Shown: positions 17,813-26,779 of the stretch, in pieces
How positions within the stretch are numbered: the first letter of the stretch is position 1
How the letters are laid out: each line of letters opens with the position of its first letter
Assembly (NCBI RefSeq): GCF_014837045.1
Contig: NZ_JACSPR010000002.1
Location: forward strand, 186,001-250,000
DNA length: 64,000 bases
Origin: Corynebacterium gallinarum
GTDB lineage: Bacteria > Actinomycetota > Actinomycetes > Mycobacteriales > Mycobacteriaceae
Direction: 5' to 3'
The notes under the pieces: model-generated
What the model was told of the DNA's origin: nothing
Databases searched by the model: none
Seen by the model: the letters and a program-made list of their open reading frames with translations, nothing else
Program-made: the position numbers and the translations under genes

Positions 17813-18939
17813 TAGGACTCCTTCCTGACCGGTGCGGAGGTGGTGGGGATGTGCAGGCGGTTCTCCGCCTCCAGGGCCTTTTCCAGGATGCGGCGAACCC
17901 ACATGCCACCGGCATCGATATTGAGGTTGTAGAACTCGTAATCGGGGTTGGCGTCGATCGCCTCCTGCTGGGCGGTGAGCATCTCCTCATCCTCGCCGAA
18001 AACACCGTGCACACCGTCACGCAGCTGCGTGGTGATCAGCTGGCTGTCCAGGCGGTAGTTGCGCTGGAAGGACCAGAAGTAGTGGGAGGACCGGTCGGTC
18101 TCCGGGGTGATGGTGTTCATGACATAACCGTTGACACCCTGGCTGCGGTCCCCTTCCGGGGCACCGGTGCCGGCCTTGGCCACGCCCACATCAATGCAGA
18201 TGGTGGAGGGGTAGTAGTAGTGGATGATCTGCCAGCGGTCCACCTTGCCCTCGTAGCCGGGGAATTTGTCATTCATGTTCTTCTGCCAGAACGGTGGTGG
18301 ATCGATGTCACGCATCCAGCGGGACACCGTGACGGAATCCTCGGTGTGGGTGACCTCGAAGTCCGCCTCGCTGAGCTCATCCTGACCGATGGAGGACGAG
18401 TGGACGAATTCCTCGTGGGTCAGATCCATGAGGTTGTCCAGTACCAGCTGGTAGTTGCAGGCGGCGTCGATGGTCTTGCCGTCACCGGTCCACTCGGGGT
18501 GGGTCATCTGGTGCATATCCGGGACGGTGGTGGGATCCGCCAGGGTGGGATCGCCCAGCCACACCCAGATGTAGCGGTACTGTTCGACGACCGGGAAGGA
18601 GGTGACGGCGGCGGAGGGGTTGAGGGTTTCCTGGGCCGGCATGGACATGCACCGGCCTGCGGAGTTGTAGACCAGACCGTGGTAGGGGCACTGGATGCCA
18701 TCCCGGCCGGTCAGCTTGCCCTTGGACAGTGGGGCCAGGCGGTGCCAGCAGGCATCGGCCAGGGCCACGGCACGTCCATCCTGGGTGCGGTAGAGAGCCA
18801 GTGGTTTGTTGGCAACGGTCCGGGAGATAATGCCCTTGGAGGTGACCTCATGGTCCCAGGCTGCGACATACCAGGCGTTGAGCGGATGCGGGAGGATTTT
18901 GGCGGTAGTGGTGGAGCTGGCTGCTGAGGTAGTGGTCAT
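17812..18939 (-). CDS. vanA: Vanillate O-demethylase oxygenase subunit
   Basis: A 375-residue Rieske non-haem iron oxygenase that demethylates vanillate to protocatechuate. The Rieske ligands are C64-x-H66 and C84-x2-H87 (ACWHRLAP, QCPYHGL). The mononuclear iron site is in DNLMDLTHEEFVHSSS near residue 185. First gene of vanABK; the promoter region with the VanR operator lies immediately upstream. Confidence 0.93.
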   Translation of the reverse strand: MTTTSAASSTTTAKILPHPLNAWYVAAWDHEVTSKGIISRTVANKPLALYRTQDGRAVALADACWHRLAPLSKGKLTGRDGIQCPYHGLVYNSAGRCMSMPAQETLNPSAAVTSFPVVEQYRYIWVWLGDPTLADPTTVPDMHQMTHPEWTGDGKTIDAACNYQLVLDNLMDLTHEEFVHSSSIGQDELSEADFEVTHTEDSVTVSRWMRDIDPPPFWQKNMNDKFPGYEGKVDRWQIIHYYYPSTICIDVGVAKAGTGAPEGDRSQGVNGYVMNTITPETDRSSHYFWSFQRNYRLDSQLITTQLRDGVHGVFGEDEEMLTAQQEAIDANPDYEFYNLNIDAGGMWVRRILEKALEAENRLHIPTTSAPVRKES

Positions 18940-18982
18940 CGGTGATTCTACTTTCTGGGTGACACGTCAGGCGGTGACGGTG

Positions 18983-19017
18983 ACTATCTAGGAAACTATC
19001 TAAACTCATAGATAGTT
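18983..19017. promoter_or_regulatory. VanR operator
   Basis: AACTATCTA (18994-19002) and TAGATAGTT (19009-19017) form a perfect 9-bp inverted repeat with a 6-nt spacer, and an extra half-site ACTATCTA sits at 18983-18990. It lies in the 242-bp divergent spacer about 45 bp upstream of vanA. PadR-type VanR in C. glutamicum binds a similar AACTAACTAA-type palindrome, so this is very probably the vanR-controlled operator. Confidence 0.8.
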
Positions 19018-19181
19018 AGTGCCGTGAGTCACAACTTAGGCCAGCATGTGCGCTACGGCAATAGAAAATCGGGTAAAACTTGCGAGTATCACCCCCGCAC
19101 ATTTCTGACAGCCCAGGTCAGGGCGAGGACACCTACACCCGATGGACATGAGGCGGGGAGGGCACAGGGTACAAAAGAAGC

Positions 19182-19778
19182 GTGAGTCTCAGGAATGCAC
19201 TTTTGGCACTGTTATCGTCCGGCCCCATGACCGGCTACGACGTGGCGAAGCGATTCGCCTCGTCCGTGGGTTTTCTCTGGCACGCCCCGAATTCCCAGAT
19301 CTATCCCGAACTGCGGAAGATGGAACGTGAGGGCCTGCTGGCCACCCGTGAGATCCCCTGGGGCACGAAGGGGGTGACCAAAACGGAGTATTCGGTCAAT
19401 GATGCGGGCCTGGACGCCCTGGCCACCTGGCAGGAGGAGCCCATGACCTACACCCCGGATCGTGACCCCGCCCGCCTCAAGGCCGCCTATTTCGAGATGG
19501 GTTCCCCTGAGGCAGCGCAGCACAACCTGCGGGAACACATCTCCCACTTCGAATACCAACGCTCCCAGGCCCTTGATGAGATCAACCGCATCGACTCCGG
19601 AACCAGCCCGACGCTCACCCGGCGCCTTCAGAACCTGCCGGAGGAGAAACACGCGAAAACCATCGCCTTCAAACGGTTCGCCTACGAGGGTCGTGTCATC
19701 CAGGCCGAGGCGGAGATCCGCTGGGCGCAACGGGGACTTGAGTTGTTGGAGAAACTCGACGACACCGGGGGCGGTTAA
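19182..19778 (+). CDS. vanR: PadR-family repressor of the vanillate operon
   Basis: A 198-residue PadR regulator: N-terminal winged helix (LLSSGPMTGYDVAKRF, HAPNSQIYPELRKMEREGLL) and a C-terminal Vir_act_alpha-like dimerisation region (RLKAAYFEMGSPEAAQHNLREHI). It is divergent from vanA and, as VanR in C. glutamicum, should repress vanABK until vanillate-type ligands bind. Translation starts at GTG 19182. Its stop lies 12 bp from the stop of convergent dnaE2. Confidence 0.9.
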   Translation: MSLRNALLALLSSGPMTGYDVAKRFASSVGFLWHAPNSQIYPELRKMEREGLLATREIPWGTKGVTKTEYSVNDAGLDALATWQEEPMTYTPDRDPARLKAAYFEMGSPEAAQHNLREHISHFEYQRSQALDEINRIDSGTSPTLTRRLQNLPEEKHAKTIAFKRFAYEGRVIQAEAEIRWAQRGLELLEKLDDTGGG

Positions 19779-19789
19779 GCCCCAAGCCT

Positions 19790-22700
19790 CTACCGGAAAT
19801 CCCGCGAGCCCCTGCTGAGCCACTCCCCGACCGGCAGGGGCTCCAACTTGTCCGCCACCACATTCACCGCCCCGGTGGCATTTTGCACAGTCCCGCGGAT
19901 GATGAGCGTTTTCGCGGTGCGGGCCAGCACCCGCTGCCGGTCCCACAGTCCGGGTGAGACCATGACGTTCATCAGACCGGTGTCATCCTCCAGGCCGAGG
20001 AAGGTCACCCCGGAGGCGGTCTGGGGGCGTTGACGGTGGGTGACCACCCCGGCGATCCGCACGCGGGTGCCGTCCGCAACATCGGTGAGCAACCGGCCCG
20101 CGGGCACGACACCGAGGGCGTCCAGGTGGGCGCGCAGCAACGCCATGGGTTGGGCGTCGTGGGTGACCCCGGTGGCCGCGATGCTGGTCGCCATCAGCTC
20201 GAAGGCACTCATGCCGGGCAGCGCCGGCGCCTCGATCGCGGAGATCCCGGGCAGCATCCCGGGGCGTTCGGTGGCGGCGATGCCCGCCTGCCACAATGCT
20301 TCTCGACGACCAACCCCCAGGCAGTCCAGTGCCCCGGCGCGGGCGAGTGCCTCGATGTGGGCCACGCCCAGGTCAGCCCGGCGCGACAGGTCCGGGATGG
20401 AGGTGTACGGGGCATGCTCCGCGATGCGGCGCGCAGCCTCCTCCCCCAGCCCCTTGACCAGGTCCAGGCCCAGGCGGATGTGCCCGTCGGGGGCATCGGC
20501 CTGCACACCGGAATCGTTGATGCTGATGGGCAGGATCGTCACACCGTGGCGGCGGGCATCGGCGATGAGGGACTGCGGGGAGTAGAACCCCATGGGCTGG
20601 GCGCGCAGCAGGCCTGCGCAGAATTCAGCCGGGTAGTGGTGTTTGAACCACGCGGAGAAGTACACCAGGGTGGCGAAGGACTGCGAGTGGGATTCCGGGA
20701 AACCGTAGGCGGCAAAGGCCACCATCTTGTTCCACAGTTTGTCGGCGGTGTCCCCGGTGATCCCGTGGGTGTGGGCAAGGCCCTGGTAGAAACGCGACCG
20801 TAACGCCGCCATGCGGGTGGGGGAACGTTTGGAGCCCATGGCGCGTCGTAAAGCATCCGCCTCCCCGCCGGTGAACCCGGCGGCGTCGACGGCGATCTGC
20901 ATGATCTGCTCCTGGAACAGCGGGATGCCGAGGGTCTTGCCCAGGGATTTCTCCAGGACGGGATGGTCATAGGTGACGGCCTCCTCGCCACTGCGTCGGC
21001 GCAGGTAGGGGTGGACGGACCCGCCCTGGATGGGGCCGGGGCGGATGAGGGCGACCTCCACCACCAGGTCGAAGAAGGTCCGCGGTTTCAGGCGCGGCAG
21101 GGTGGACATCTGGGCGCGGGATTCCACCTGGAACACCCCCACGGCATCGGCGCGGCAGAGCATGTCATAGACACCCGCGTCGGCGAGGTCGAGTTCCCAG
21201 AGATTGACCGTGACCCCGCGGTGGTGGTCCACCAGGTCCATCATGTGGTGCAGGGCCTCCAACATGCCCAGGCCGAGCAGGTCGAATTTCACCAGGCCGG
21301 CCGCAGCACAGTCGTCCTTGTCCCACTGCACCACGGAACGGCCCTGCATGCGGGCCCATTCGGTGGGCACCACATCAGCGATGGGGCGGTCGCAGATGAC
21401 CATGCCCCCGGAGTGGATGCCCAGGTGCCGGGGCTGGCCCTTGAGCTGTCCGGCCAGTTCCACGACATCCGCCGGTGGTTCGGAGGTGCCCCTGGACCAG
21501 GCATCGACGGTGCCCTGCGGGTAACCGAGCGCGCGGGCGGCATCACGCAGCGCCCCCTTGCTGCGGTAGGTGATCACATTCGCCACCTGGGCGGCGTTGT
21601 CCCGGCCGTACCGGGTGTAGACATACTGGATGACCTCCTCACGACGGCCTGATTCGATGTCGATGTCAATGTCCGGTGGTCCATCCCGGTCCGGCGAGAG
21701 GAACCGCTCAAACAACAGACCGGCGCTGATCGGCTCGGCATTGGTGATGCCGAGGACGAAACACACCGCGGAGTTCGCCGCCGATCCCCTGCCCTGGCAG
21801 AGGATGTCGGTGTTGTGACAGAACTGCACCAGGTCATCGACGATGAGAAAGTATCCGGGGAATCCGAGCTGTTCAATGACCTCCAGCTCATGGCGGATCT
21901 GCTTCCGGGCGCGCTCGCGCACCTCCACGGGGCGGGAACGGTAGCGGCGGTCGAAACGCGCCTTCACCAGGTGGGTCAGCCAGGTCATCTCGGTGTGCCC
22001 GTCCGGGGTGTCCCACCGGGGCAGCTCGGGGGCCACCAGGTCGAGGGTGAAGGCGCACTCGGAGGCGATCTCCACGGTGGTGGCCAGCAGATCCACGCAC
22101 TGCGGATACGCACGCGCCAGTGCCCCACCGCTGCGCAACCAGGTCCCACCCATGGGGTGCAGGCTGCTTTCCGCCTCGGCGAGGTTGGCGCGCAGGGCGA
22201 GTGCACGTTTGGCCCCGGCCAGTCGCACGTGGTCACGGGTGGCTGCCGTGGGGATGGTGCTGAGGATGCCCCGCAGGCCCGTCCGTGTCTGGATGGAGCG
22301 CAGAACATCATGGTGGTCGGTGTCCTCCGGCAGCATCCGGGCGGGGAATTCCAGCACCACATTATCGCGTCCGAAACACTCGATCAGGTGATCGATCTCC
22401 TCGCACCATTCCACACCCGCCAGCACGATCCAGTGGCCGGCCCCCTTTTCCGCCACCCGTGGCAGCGGCGGGTACTCCACGCTTCCCTTCTCCCCGGTGG
22501 ACATGGCGGCATCGGTGATGAGGTGACTGAGTCGGCGATACCCCTCCACCCCTTTGCACACCACGGGCAGCACCCCCTCCCGCAGGGAGATCTCCGCCCC
22601 GAAGACGGTGTTCAGGCCCGCCGACGAGGCCGCCTCGGCGAAGCGGACCGCGCCGTAGAAACCATCACGGTCCACCAGCGCCAGGGCAGAAAGGCCCAGT

Positions 22701-22987
22701 TCCTGGCCCCGCTGCACCATTTCCTCCGGGTCGGAGGCTCCGGCCAGGAAGTTGTAACTGCTGGTGGCGTGCAGTTCCGCAAAGGGGATCTCCCCCGGCC
22801 GCTCCCCCGGCACCTCCACCGACCCGGGACCGGGTCGGGGCGTCGACAAGCGCTCAGGTTCCGGCTCGTGCAGCACCGGGCGCGGGGTGTCCACCTCGCG
22901 CCCGGAGAGGATCCCCTCCACCATCGACCAGGGCAGCGGCCGGCCGGTGATGCCCCGTGCTCCGGTATCCCATTCCATGCCCTCCAA
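19790..22987 (-). CDS. dnaE2: Error-prone DNA polymerase III alpha subunit
   Basis: A 1065-residue C-family polymerase of the DnaE2/ImuC type for damage-induced mutagenesis. The N-terminal PHP domain begins AELHATSSYNFLAGASDPEEM near residue 71. The catalytic aspartates are in DGPPDIDIDIESGRREEVIQYVY, and GLVKFDLLGLGMLEALHHM and the OB fold (RVRIAGVVTHRQRPQTASGVTFLGLEDDTG) are clear. Length and the shortened C-terminus fit DnaE2 rather than replicative DnaE1. It acts with ImuA' and ImuB, encoded 4-6 kb away. ATG 22985-22987 or 22976-22978 could start it. No convincing LexA site was seen directly upstream. Confidence 0.93.
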   Translation of the reverse strand: MEGMEWDTGARGITGRPLPWSMVEGILSGREVDTPRPVLHEPEPERLSTPRPGPGSVEVPGERPGEIPFAELHATSSYNFLAGASDPEEMVQRGQELGLSALALVDRDGFYGAVRFAEAASSAGLNTVFGAEISLREGVLPVVCKGVEGYRRLSHLITDAAMSTGEKGSVEYPPLPRVAEKGAGHWIVLAGVEWCEEIDHLIECFGRDNVVLEFPARMLPEDTDHHDVLRSIQTRTGLRGILSTIPTAATRDHVRLAGAKRALALRANLAEAESSLHPMGGTWLRSGGALARAYPQCVDLLATTVEIASECAFTLDLVAPELPRWDTPDGHTEMTWLTHLVKARFDRRYRSRPVEVRERARKQIRHELEVIEQLGFPGYFLIVDDLVQFCHNTDILCQGRGSAANSAVCFVLGITNAEPISAGLLFERFLSPDRDGPPDIDIDIESGRREEVIQYVYTRYGRDNAAQVANVITYRSKGALRDAARALGYPQGTVDAWSRGTSEPPADVVELAGQLKGQPRHLGIHSGGMVICDRPIADVVPTEWARMQGRSVVQWDKDDCAAAGLVKFDLLGLGMLEALHHMMDLVDHHRGVTVNLWELDLADAGVYDMLCRADAVGVFQVESRAQMSTLPRLKPRTFFDLVVEVALIRPGPIQGGSVHPYLRRRSGEEAVTYDHPVLEKSLGKTLGIPLFQEQIMQIAVDAAGFTGGEADALRRAMGSKRSPTRMAALRSRFYQGLAHTHGITGDTADKLWNKMVAFAAYGFPESHSQSFATLVYFSAWFKHHYPAEFCAGLLRAQPMGFYSPQSLIADARRHGVTILPISINDSGVQADAPDGHIRLGLDLVKGLGEEAARRIAEHAPYTSIPDLSRRADLGVAHIEALARAGALDCLGVGRREALWQAGIAATERPGMLPGISAIEAPALPGMSAFELMATSIAATGVTHDAQPMALLRAHLDALGVVPAGRLLTDVADGTRVRIAGVVTHRQRPQTASGVTFLGLEDDTGLMNVMVSPGLWDRQRVLARTAKTLIIRGTVQNATGAVNVVADKLEPLPVGEWLSRGSRDFR

Positions 22988-23055
22988 ATTACCGGATTAG
23001 AACACGCTTTCCATCGACACCCCACCACTCCGGCGCCGCCGCCACGCCGACCGAA

Positions 23056-23088
23056 CTAGACCGAGCTGTACAGAATCCGGTCTAGAAT
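23056..23088 (+). promoter_or_regulatory. metQNI promoter with long inverted repeat
   Basis: CTAGACCG (23056-23063) and CGGTCTAG (23078-23085) are perfect inverted arms 14 bp apart. The right arm overlaps a -10-like TAGAAT (23083-23088). Regulation by a dimeric repressor is likely. The sequence resembles but does not match the spacing of the McbR site known for sulfur genes in C. glutamicum. Confidence 0.5.
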
Positions 23089-23150
23089 GCTAGTGTCCTA
23101 GGCATTGATTCACCACCCACCCACCTCAAGACACAAGGGATGCCGAATAC

Positions 23151-24041
23151 ATGAAGCTTGGTCGTATCACCACCACCGCCATCGCGGGTCTGTTCGCCGC
23201 CACCGCCCTGGTTGCCTGCGGTTCCGACTCCGACGGCACCAGCGCCACCACCCAGGAGGGCGACGGCACCACCATCCGCATCGGCACCACCGATGCCGCC
23301 AAGGAGGCCTGGACCGTCTTCGAGGAGAAGGCCGCCGAGGAGGGCATCACCCTCGACGTGGTCAACTTCTCCGACTACTCCACCCCGAATGATGCCCTCG
23401 CCCAGGATCAACTGGACGTGAACCTGTTCCAGCACCTGAAGTTCCTCGCTGCCTACAACGTCGGCTCCGGCGAGGACCTCACCCCGGTCGGCTCCTCCGA
23501 GATCGTCCCCCTGGCACTGTTCTGGAAGGACCACGACTCCATCGACGGCATCGAGGGCGAGCAGGTCGCCATCCCGAACGATGAGTCCAATCAGGGCCGC
23601 GCCATCAACGTCCTCGTCCAGGCTGACCTGGTCACCCTGAAGACCCCGGGCATGATCACCCCGACCCCAGCCGACATCGATGAGGCCGCCTCCAAGGTCT
23701 CCGTCCTCCCGGTCGACGCCGCACAGGCCCCGACCGCCTACCACGAGGGCACCCCGGCCATCATCAACAACTCCTTCCTGGACCGCGCCAGCATCGACCC
23801 GAACCTGGCCGTCTTCGAGGATGACCCGAATTCCCAGGAGGCCGAGCCGTACATCAACGTCTTTGTCACCAAGGCCGAGGACGCCGGTGATGAGAACATC
23901 GCCCGCCTGATCGAACTGTGGCACGACGCCGATGTCCAGGCCGCCGTCGACCGCGATTCCAAGGGCACCTCCGTCGCCGTGAACCGCCCCGCCGATGAGC
24001 TGCAGGCCATCCTCGACCGCCTCGAGGCCGCCGACGAGTAA
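23151..24041 (+). CDS. metQ: D-/L-methionine ABC transporter substrate-binding lipoprotein
   Basis: A 296-residue NlpA/MetQ-family lipoprotein. The signal peptide ends in the lipobox LVAC (Cys at residue 23), so it is anchored outside the membrane. The family motifs IRIGTTDAAKEAWTVFEEKA, VVNFSDYSTPNDALAQDQLDVNLFQH and FLDRASIDPNLAVFEDDPNSQEAEPYINVFVTK are present. First gene of metQNI; its product delivers methionine to MetI/MetN. Confidence 0.92.
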   Translation: MKLGRITTTAIAGLFAATALVACGSDSDGTSATTQEGDGTTIRIGTTDAAKEAWTVFEEKAAEEGITLDVVNFSDYSTPNDALAQDQLDVNLFQHLKFLAAYNVGSGEDLTPVGSSEIVPLALFWKDHDSIDGIEGEQVAIPNDESNQGRAINVLVQADLVTLKTPGMITPTPADIDEAASKVSVLPVDAAQAPTAYHEGTPAIINNSFLDRASIDPNLAVFEDDPNSQEAEPYINVFVTKAEDAGDENIARLIELWHDADVQAAVDRDSKGTSVAVNRPADELQAILDRLEAADE

Positions 24042-24054
24042 CTCAGCTTACTTT

Positions 24055-24117
24055 TAACGCCCCGTTGAGAGCTTGTCGACGTCCCACCAACGTCACTTCT
24101 GCCCCGACGGGGCGTTA
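24055..24117 (+). other. Long hairpin between metQ and metN
   Basis: TAACGCCCCGT (24055-24065) and ACGGGGCGTTA (24107-24117) are perfect 11-bp arms around a 41-nt loop that contains the recurrent 11-mer GCTTGTCGACG (24071-24081). It could stabilise metQ mRNA, as hairpins after binding-protein genes often do, so that the binding protein is made in excess over the permease. Confidence 0.6.
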
Positions 24118-24191
24118 GACTATTGCCCTGTTCTTCTGTAACAGTTCTTCTGTAATTTTCCCCGATCCACCTCTGAAATGAGGACACCGCT

Positions 24192-25274
24192 GTGTCTACA
24201 CCCGCGTCCACACCGGCGCCTGACGGAAGCCACCAACAGCGTGACCACCACCCCGGTACACGCGTTGAATTCCGTGGAGTGACCAAGGTATTCACCAACA
24301 ATAAAAATACCGAGACCATCGCCCTCGATGATGTCTCCCTCACCGTCGAACCCGGCGAGGTCATCGGCATCATCGGATATTCCGGTGCCGGCAAATCCAC
24401 CCTGGTCCGCATGATCAACGGCCTGGACACCCCCACCTCCGGTTCCCTGCTGCTCGACGGCACCGACATCGTGGACATGCCCGAGTCGCGGATGCGTAAA
24501 CTGCGCAGCCGCATCGGCATGATCTTCCAGCAGTTCAACCTCTTCCAGTCCCGCACCGCGGCGGGCAATGTCGAATACCCGCTGGAACTGGCGAAGATGG
24601 ACAAGGCACAGCGCAAGGCGCGCGTGCAGGAGATGCTCGAATTCGTCGGTCTGTCCGACAAGGGGAAGAACTACCCCGAGCAGCTCTCCGGTGGTCAGAA
24701 ACAGCGCGTCGGCATCGCCCGCGCGCTCGCCACCAACCCATCCCTGCTGCTTGCCGACGAAGCGACCTCCGCTCTCGATCCCGAGACCACCCGGGAGGTC
24801 CTCGCCCTGCTGCGGAAGGTGAACAAGGAGTTGGGCATCACCATCGTGGTGATCACCCACGAGATGGAGGTGGTCCGCTCCATCGCCGACAAGGTCGCCG
24901 TCATGGAGGCCGGTCGTGTCGTGGAATACGGCAGTGTCTATGAGGTGTTCTCCAACCCGCAGACCACCGTGGCCCAGCGCTTTGTGGCCACCGCCCTGCG
25001 CAACACCCCCGACATGGTCGAGGAGGAGGATCTACTCTCCCACGAGGGCCGCCTGTTCACCATCGACCTGACCGAGGACTCCGGTTTCTTCGCGGCCTCC
25101 GCCACCGCCGCCGATAACGGCGTCTCCATCAACGTGGTGCACGGCGGCGTGACCACCCTGCAGCGGCAGTCCTTCGGCAAGATCACCGTCCGGTTAACCG
25201 GCAACCAGGCCGCGATTGAGGAATTCCACCGTTCGCTGACCCGCACCACGACCATCAAGGAGATCACCCGATGA
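24192..25274 (+). CDS. metN: Methionine ABC transporter ATP-binding protein
   Basis: A 360-residue ABC ATPase starting at GTG 24192. Walker A is GYSGAGKST (near residue 62), the signature is LSGGQKQRV and Walker B is LLLADEATSALDPE. A C-terminal NIL/ACT-like regulatory domain from about residue 275 is typical of MetN and senses methionine. It overlaps metI by 4 bp. Confidence 0.94.
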   Translation: MSTPASTPAPDGSHQQRDHHPGTRVEFRGVTKVFTNNKNTETIALDDVSLTVEPGEVIGIIGYSGAGKSTLVRMINGLDTPTSGSLLLDGTDIVDMPESRMRKLRSRIGMIFQQFNLFQSRTAAGNVEYPLELAKMDKAQRKARVQEMLEFVGLSDKGKNYPEQLSGGQKQRVGIARALATNPSLLLADEATSALDPETTREVLALLRKVNKELGITIVVITHEMEVVRSIADKVAVMEAGRVVEYGSVYEVFSNPQTTVAQRFVATALRNTPDMVEEEDLLSHEGRLFTIDLTEDSGFFAASATAADNGVSINVVHGGVTTLQRQSFGKITVRLTGNQAAIEEFHRSLTRTTTIKEITR

Positions 25275-25948
25275 ACCAGATGATCATGGCAGCCGACTGG
25301 GACCGCCTGGGCGGCACCTTCCGCGATGCCATCCTGGACACCCTCATCATGGTCTCCATCACCATGGTGGTCTCCGGCCTGCTGGGACTTGCGGTGGGCC
25401 TACTGCTCTACACCACCCGCGCCGGTGGCATCCTGCAAAACAAGGTGGTCTATTCAGTACTGAATGTGCTGGTCAACTTCGTCCGCCCCATCCCCTTCAT
25501 CATCCTGATCGTGGCGATGAAACCCCTGACCATCGCGGTGATGGGCACCTCGATCGGACGGGACGCCGGCATCTTCGTGATGGTGGTGGCCGCGATGTTC
25601 TCCGTCGCCCGCATCGTGGAGCAGAACCTGGTCACCATCGATCCCGGTGTCATCGAGGCGGCCCGCTCCATGGGTGCCGGCCCGTGGACGATCATCCGCA
25701 CGGTGATCATCCCCGAGGCCCTCGGACCCCTGGTCCTGGGTTACACCTTCATCTTCATCGCCATCGTGGACATGTCCGCCATGGTCGGCTACATCGGTGG
25801 TGGCGGTCTGGGTGACTTCGCCATCGTCTACGGCTACCGTGCCTTCGACAATGAGGTGATGTACGTGGCTGTCTTGGTCATCGTCATCATCGTCCAGGCG
25901 GCCCAGCTGCTGGGTAACTGGCTGTCGAAGAAGATCATGCGGCGGTAG
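25271..25948 (+). CDS. metI: Methionine ABC transporter permease
   Basis: A 225-residue BPD permease with five hydrophobic helices. The coupling-helix signature EAARSMGAGPWTIIRTVIIPEALGP is near residue 135. Its short length is normal for MetI, which works as a homodimer with MetN. Last gene of metQNI, followed by a strong terminator. Confidence 0.94.
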   Translation: MNQMIMAADWDRLGGTFRDAILDTLIMVSITMVVSGLLGLAVGLLLYTTRAGGILQNKVVYSVLNVLVNFVRPIPFIILIVAMKPLTIAVMGTSIGRDAGIFVMVVAAMFSVARIVEQNLVTIDPGVIEAARSMGAGPWTIIRTVIIPEALGPLVLGYTFIFIAIVDMSAMVGYIGGGGLGDFAIVYGYRAFDNEVMYVAVLVIVIIVQAAQLLGNWLSKKIMRR

Positions 25949-25982
25949 TAGTCACACCTCTTCCGGGTTCCCGGTCATGCCG

Positions 25983-26016
25983 ACAAGGGCGCACCTATAT
26001 ATGGGTGCGCCCTTGT
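25983..26016 (+). terminator. metQNI terminator
   Basis: ACAAGGGCGCACC (25983-25995) pairs perfectly with GGTGCGCCCTTGT (26004-26016) around TATATATG; TTCTGG follows. Confidence 0.85.
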
Positions 26017-26128
26017 TCTGGTCACCGGCGGTTAACAATTCATCTGCTTTACAACGATTCGTTCACAATCCGCCCAAACCCTCTGACCTGCTTAGGTACA
26101 AGCCGAGCCTCGGGGTTACGGTAGGAGA

Positions 26129-26767
26129 ATGATTGTGCAGCGTCCCTTCATCGCCCCTACCCGTCTGAAAATGGCCAGCCTGGCAGTTCTCAGTCTCGGC
26201 GCCCTCATGCTCACCGCCTGCGGAACCGAGAACACCCAGGCTGGTGACCCCCCTGCGCAGACCATGGCAGCCACCGCCGACGGGAAGAATGTCACCTCCC
26301 CCGGTAACGCGACCTCCGGCCCCGTCCCGCTCGGTTCCGCGGATGCGAGCATGAAGACCCTACGCCCTGAAACCCCTGCACAGCTCATGGTCACCGATGT
26401 ACGCACCGGGTCCCATGCCGGTTTCGACCGGGTGGTCTTCGACCTCACCGGCGAGGGTGAGCCCGGCTGGTTCATGGACTACACCGACTCTCCCAGCCAG
26501 CAGGGCAGCGGAAACCCGATCAGCTACGAGGGTGCCACTGCGTTGAACGTCAACATCGACGGCACCGTGTACCCCTTTGACCTGGGCATGGAGGATCCCC
26601 AGATCGGCACGGTGGAGGGAGCTGGCAACCTGGTCACCGAGGTCATCAGCGCCGGCACGTTCGAGGGCCGCTCCCAGTTCGTCATCGGACTGGACGGCAA
26701 GCACCCCTACTCCGTGACCGTACTGCAGGATCCCCACCGTCTGGTCGTGGACATCCTCGCCCGGTAG
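26129..26767 (+). CDS. AMIN-like domain lipoprotein
   Basis: A 212-residue predicted lipoprotein. The signal peptide ends in the lipobox LTAC (Cys near residue 31). A low-complexity linker to about residue 75 leads into one beta-rich domain with VTDVRTGSHAGFDRVVFDLTGEGEPGW and PYSVTVLQDPHRLVVDIL, the pattern of actinobacterial AMIN-like domains, which in other proteins bind cell-wall glycan. It lies between metI and imuB (convergent, 12 bp) and has no obvious partner. Confidence 0.75.
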   Translation: MIVQRPFIAPTRLKMASLAVLSLGALMLTACGTENTQAGDPPAQTMAATADGKNVTSPGNATSGPVPLGSADASMKTLRPETPAQLMVTDVRTGSHAGFDRVVFDLTGEGEPGWFMDYTDSPSQQGSGNPISYEGATALNVNIDGTVYPFDLGMEDPQIGTVEGAGNLVTEVISAGTFEGRSQFVIGLDGKHPYSVTVLQDPHRLVVDILAR

Positions 26768-26779
26768 CCCCTCGGGGTG

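Noticed and set aside
22985..23010. SOS box upstream of dnaE2 (around GAACACGC)
   Set aside because: Only one half-site resembles the consensus; the partner half is missing.
23056..23085. McbR site upstream of metQ
   Set aside because: The known site needs TAGAC-N6-GTCTA; here the arms are separated by 14 bp or more. It is kept only as an unassigned inverted repeat.
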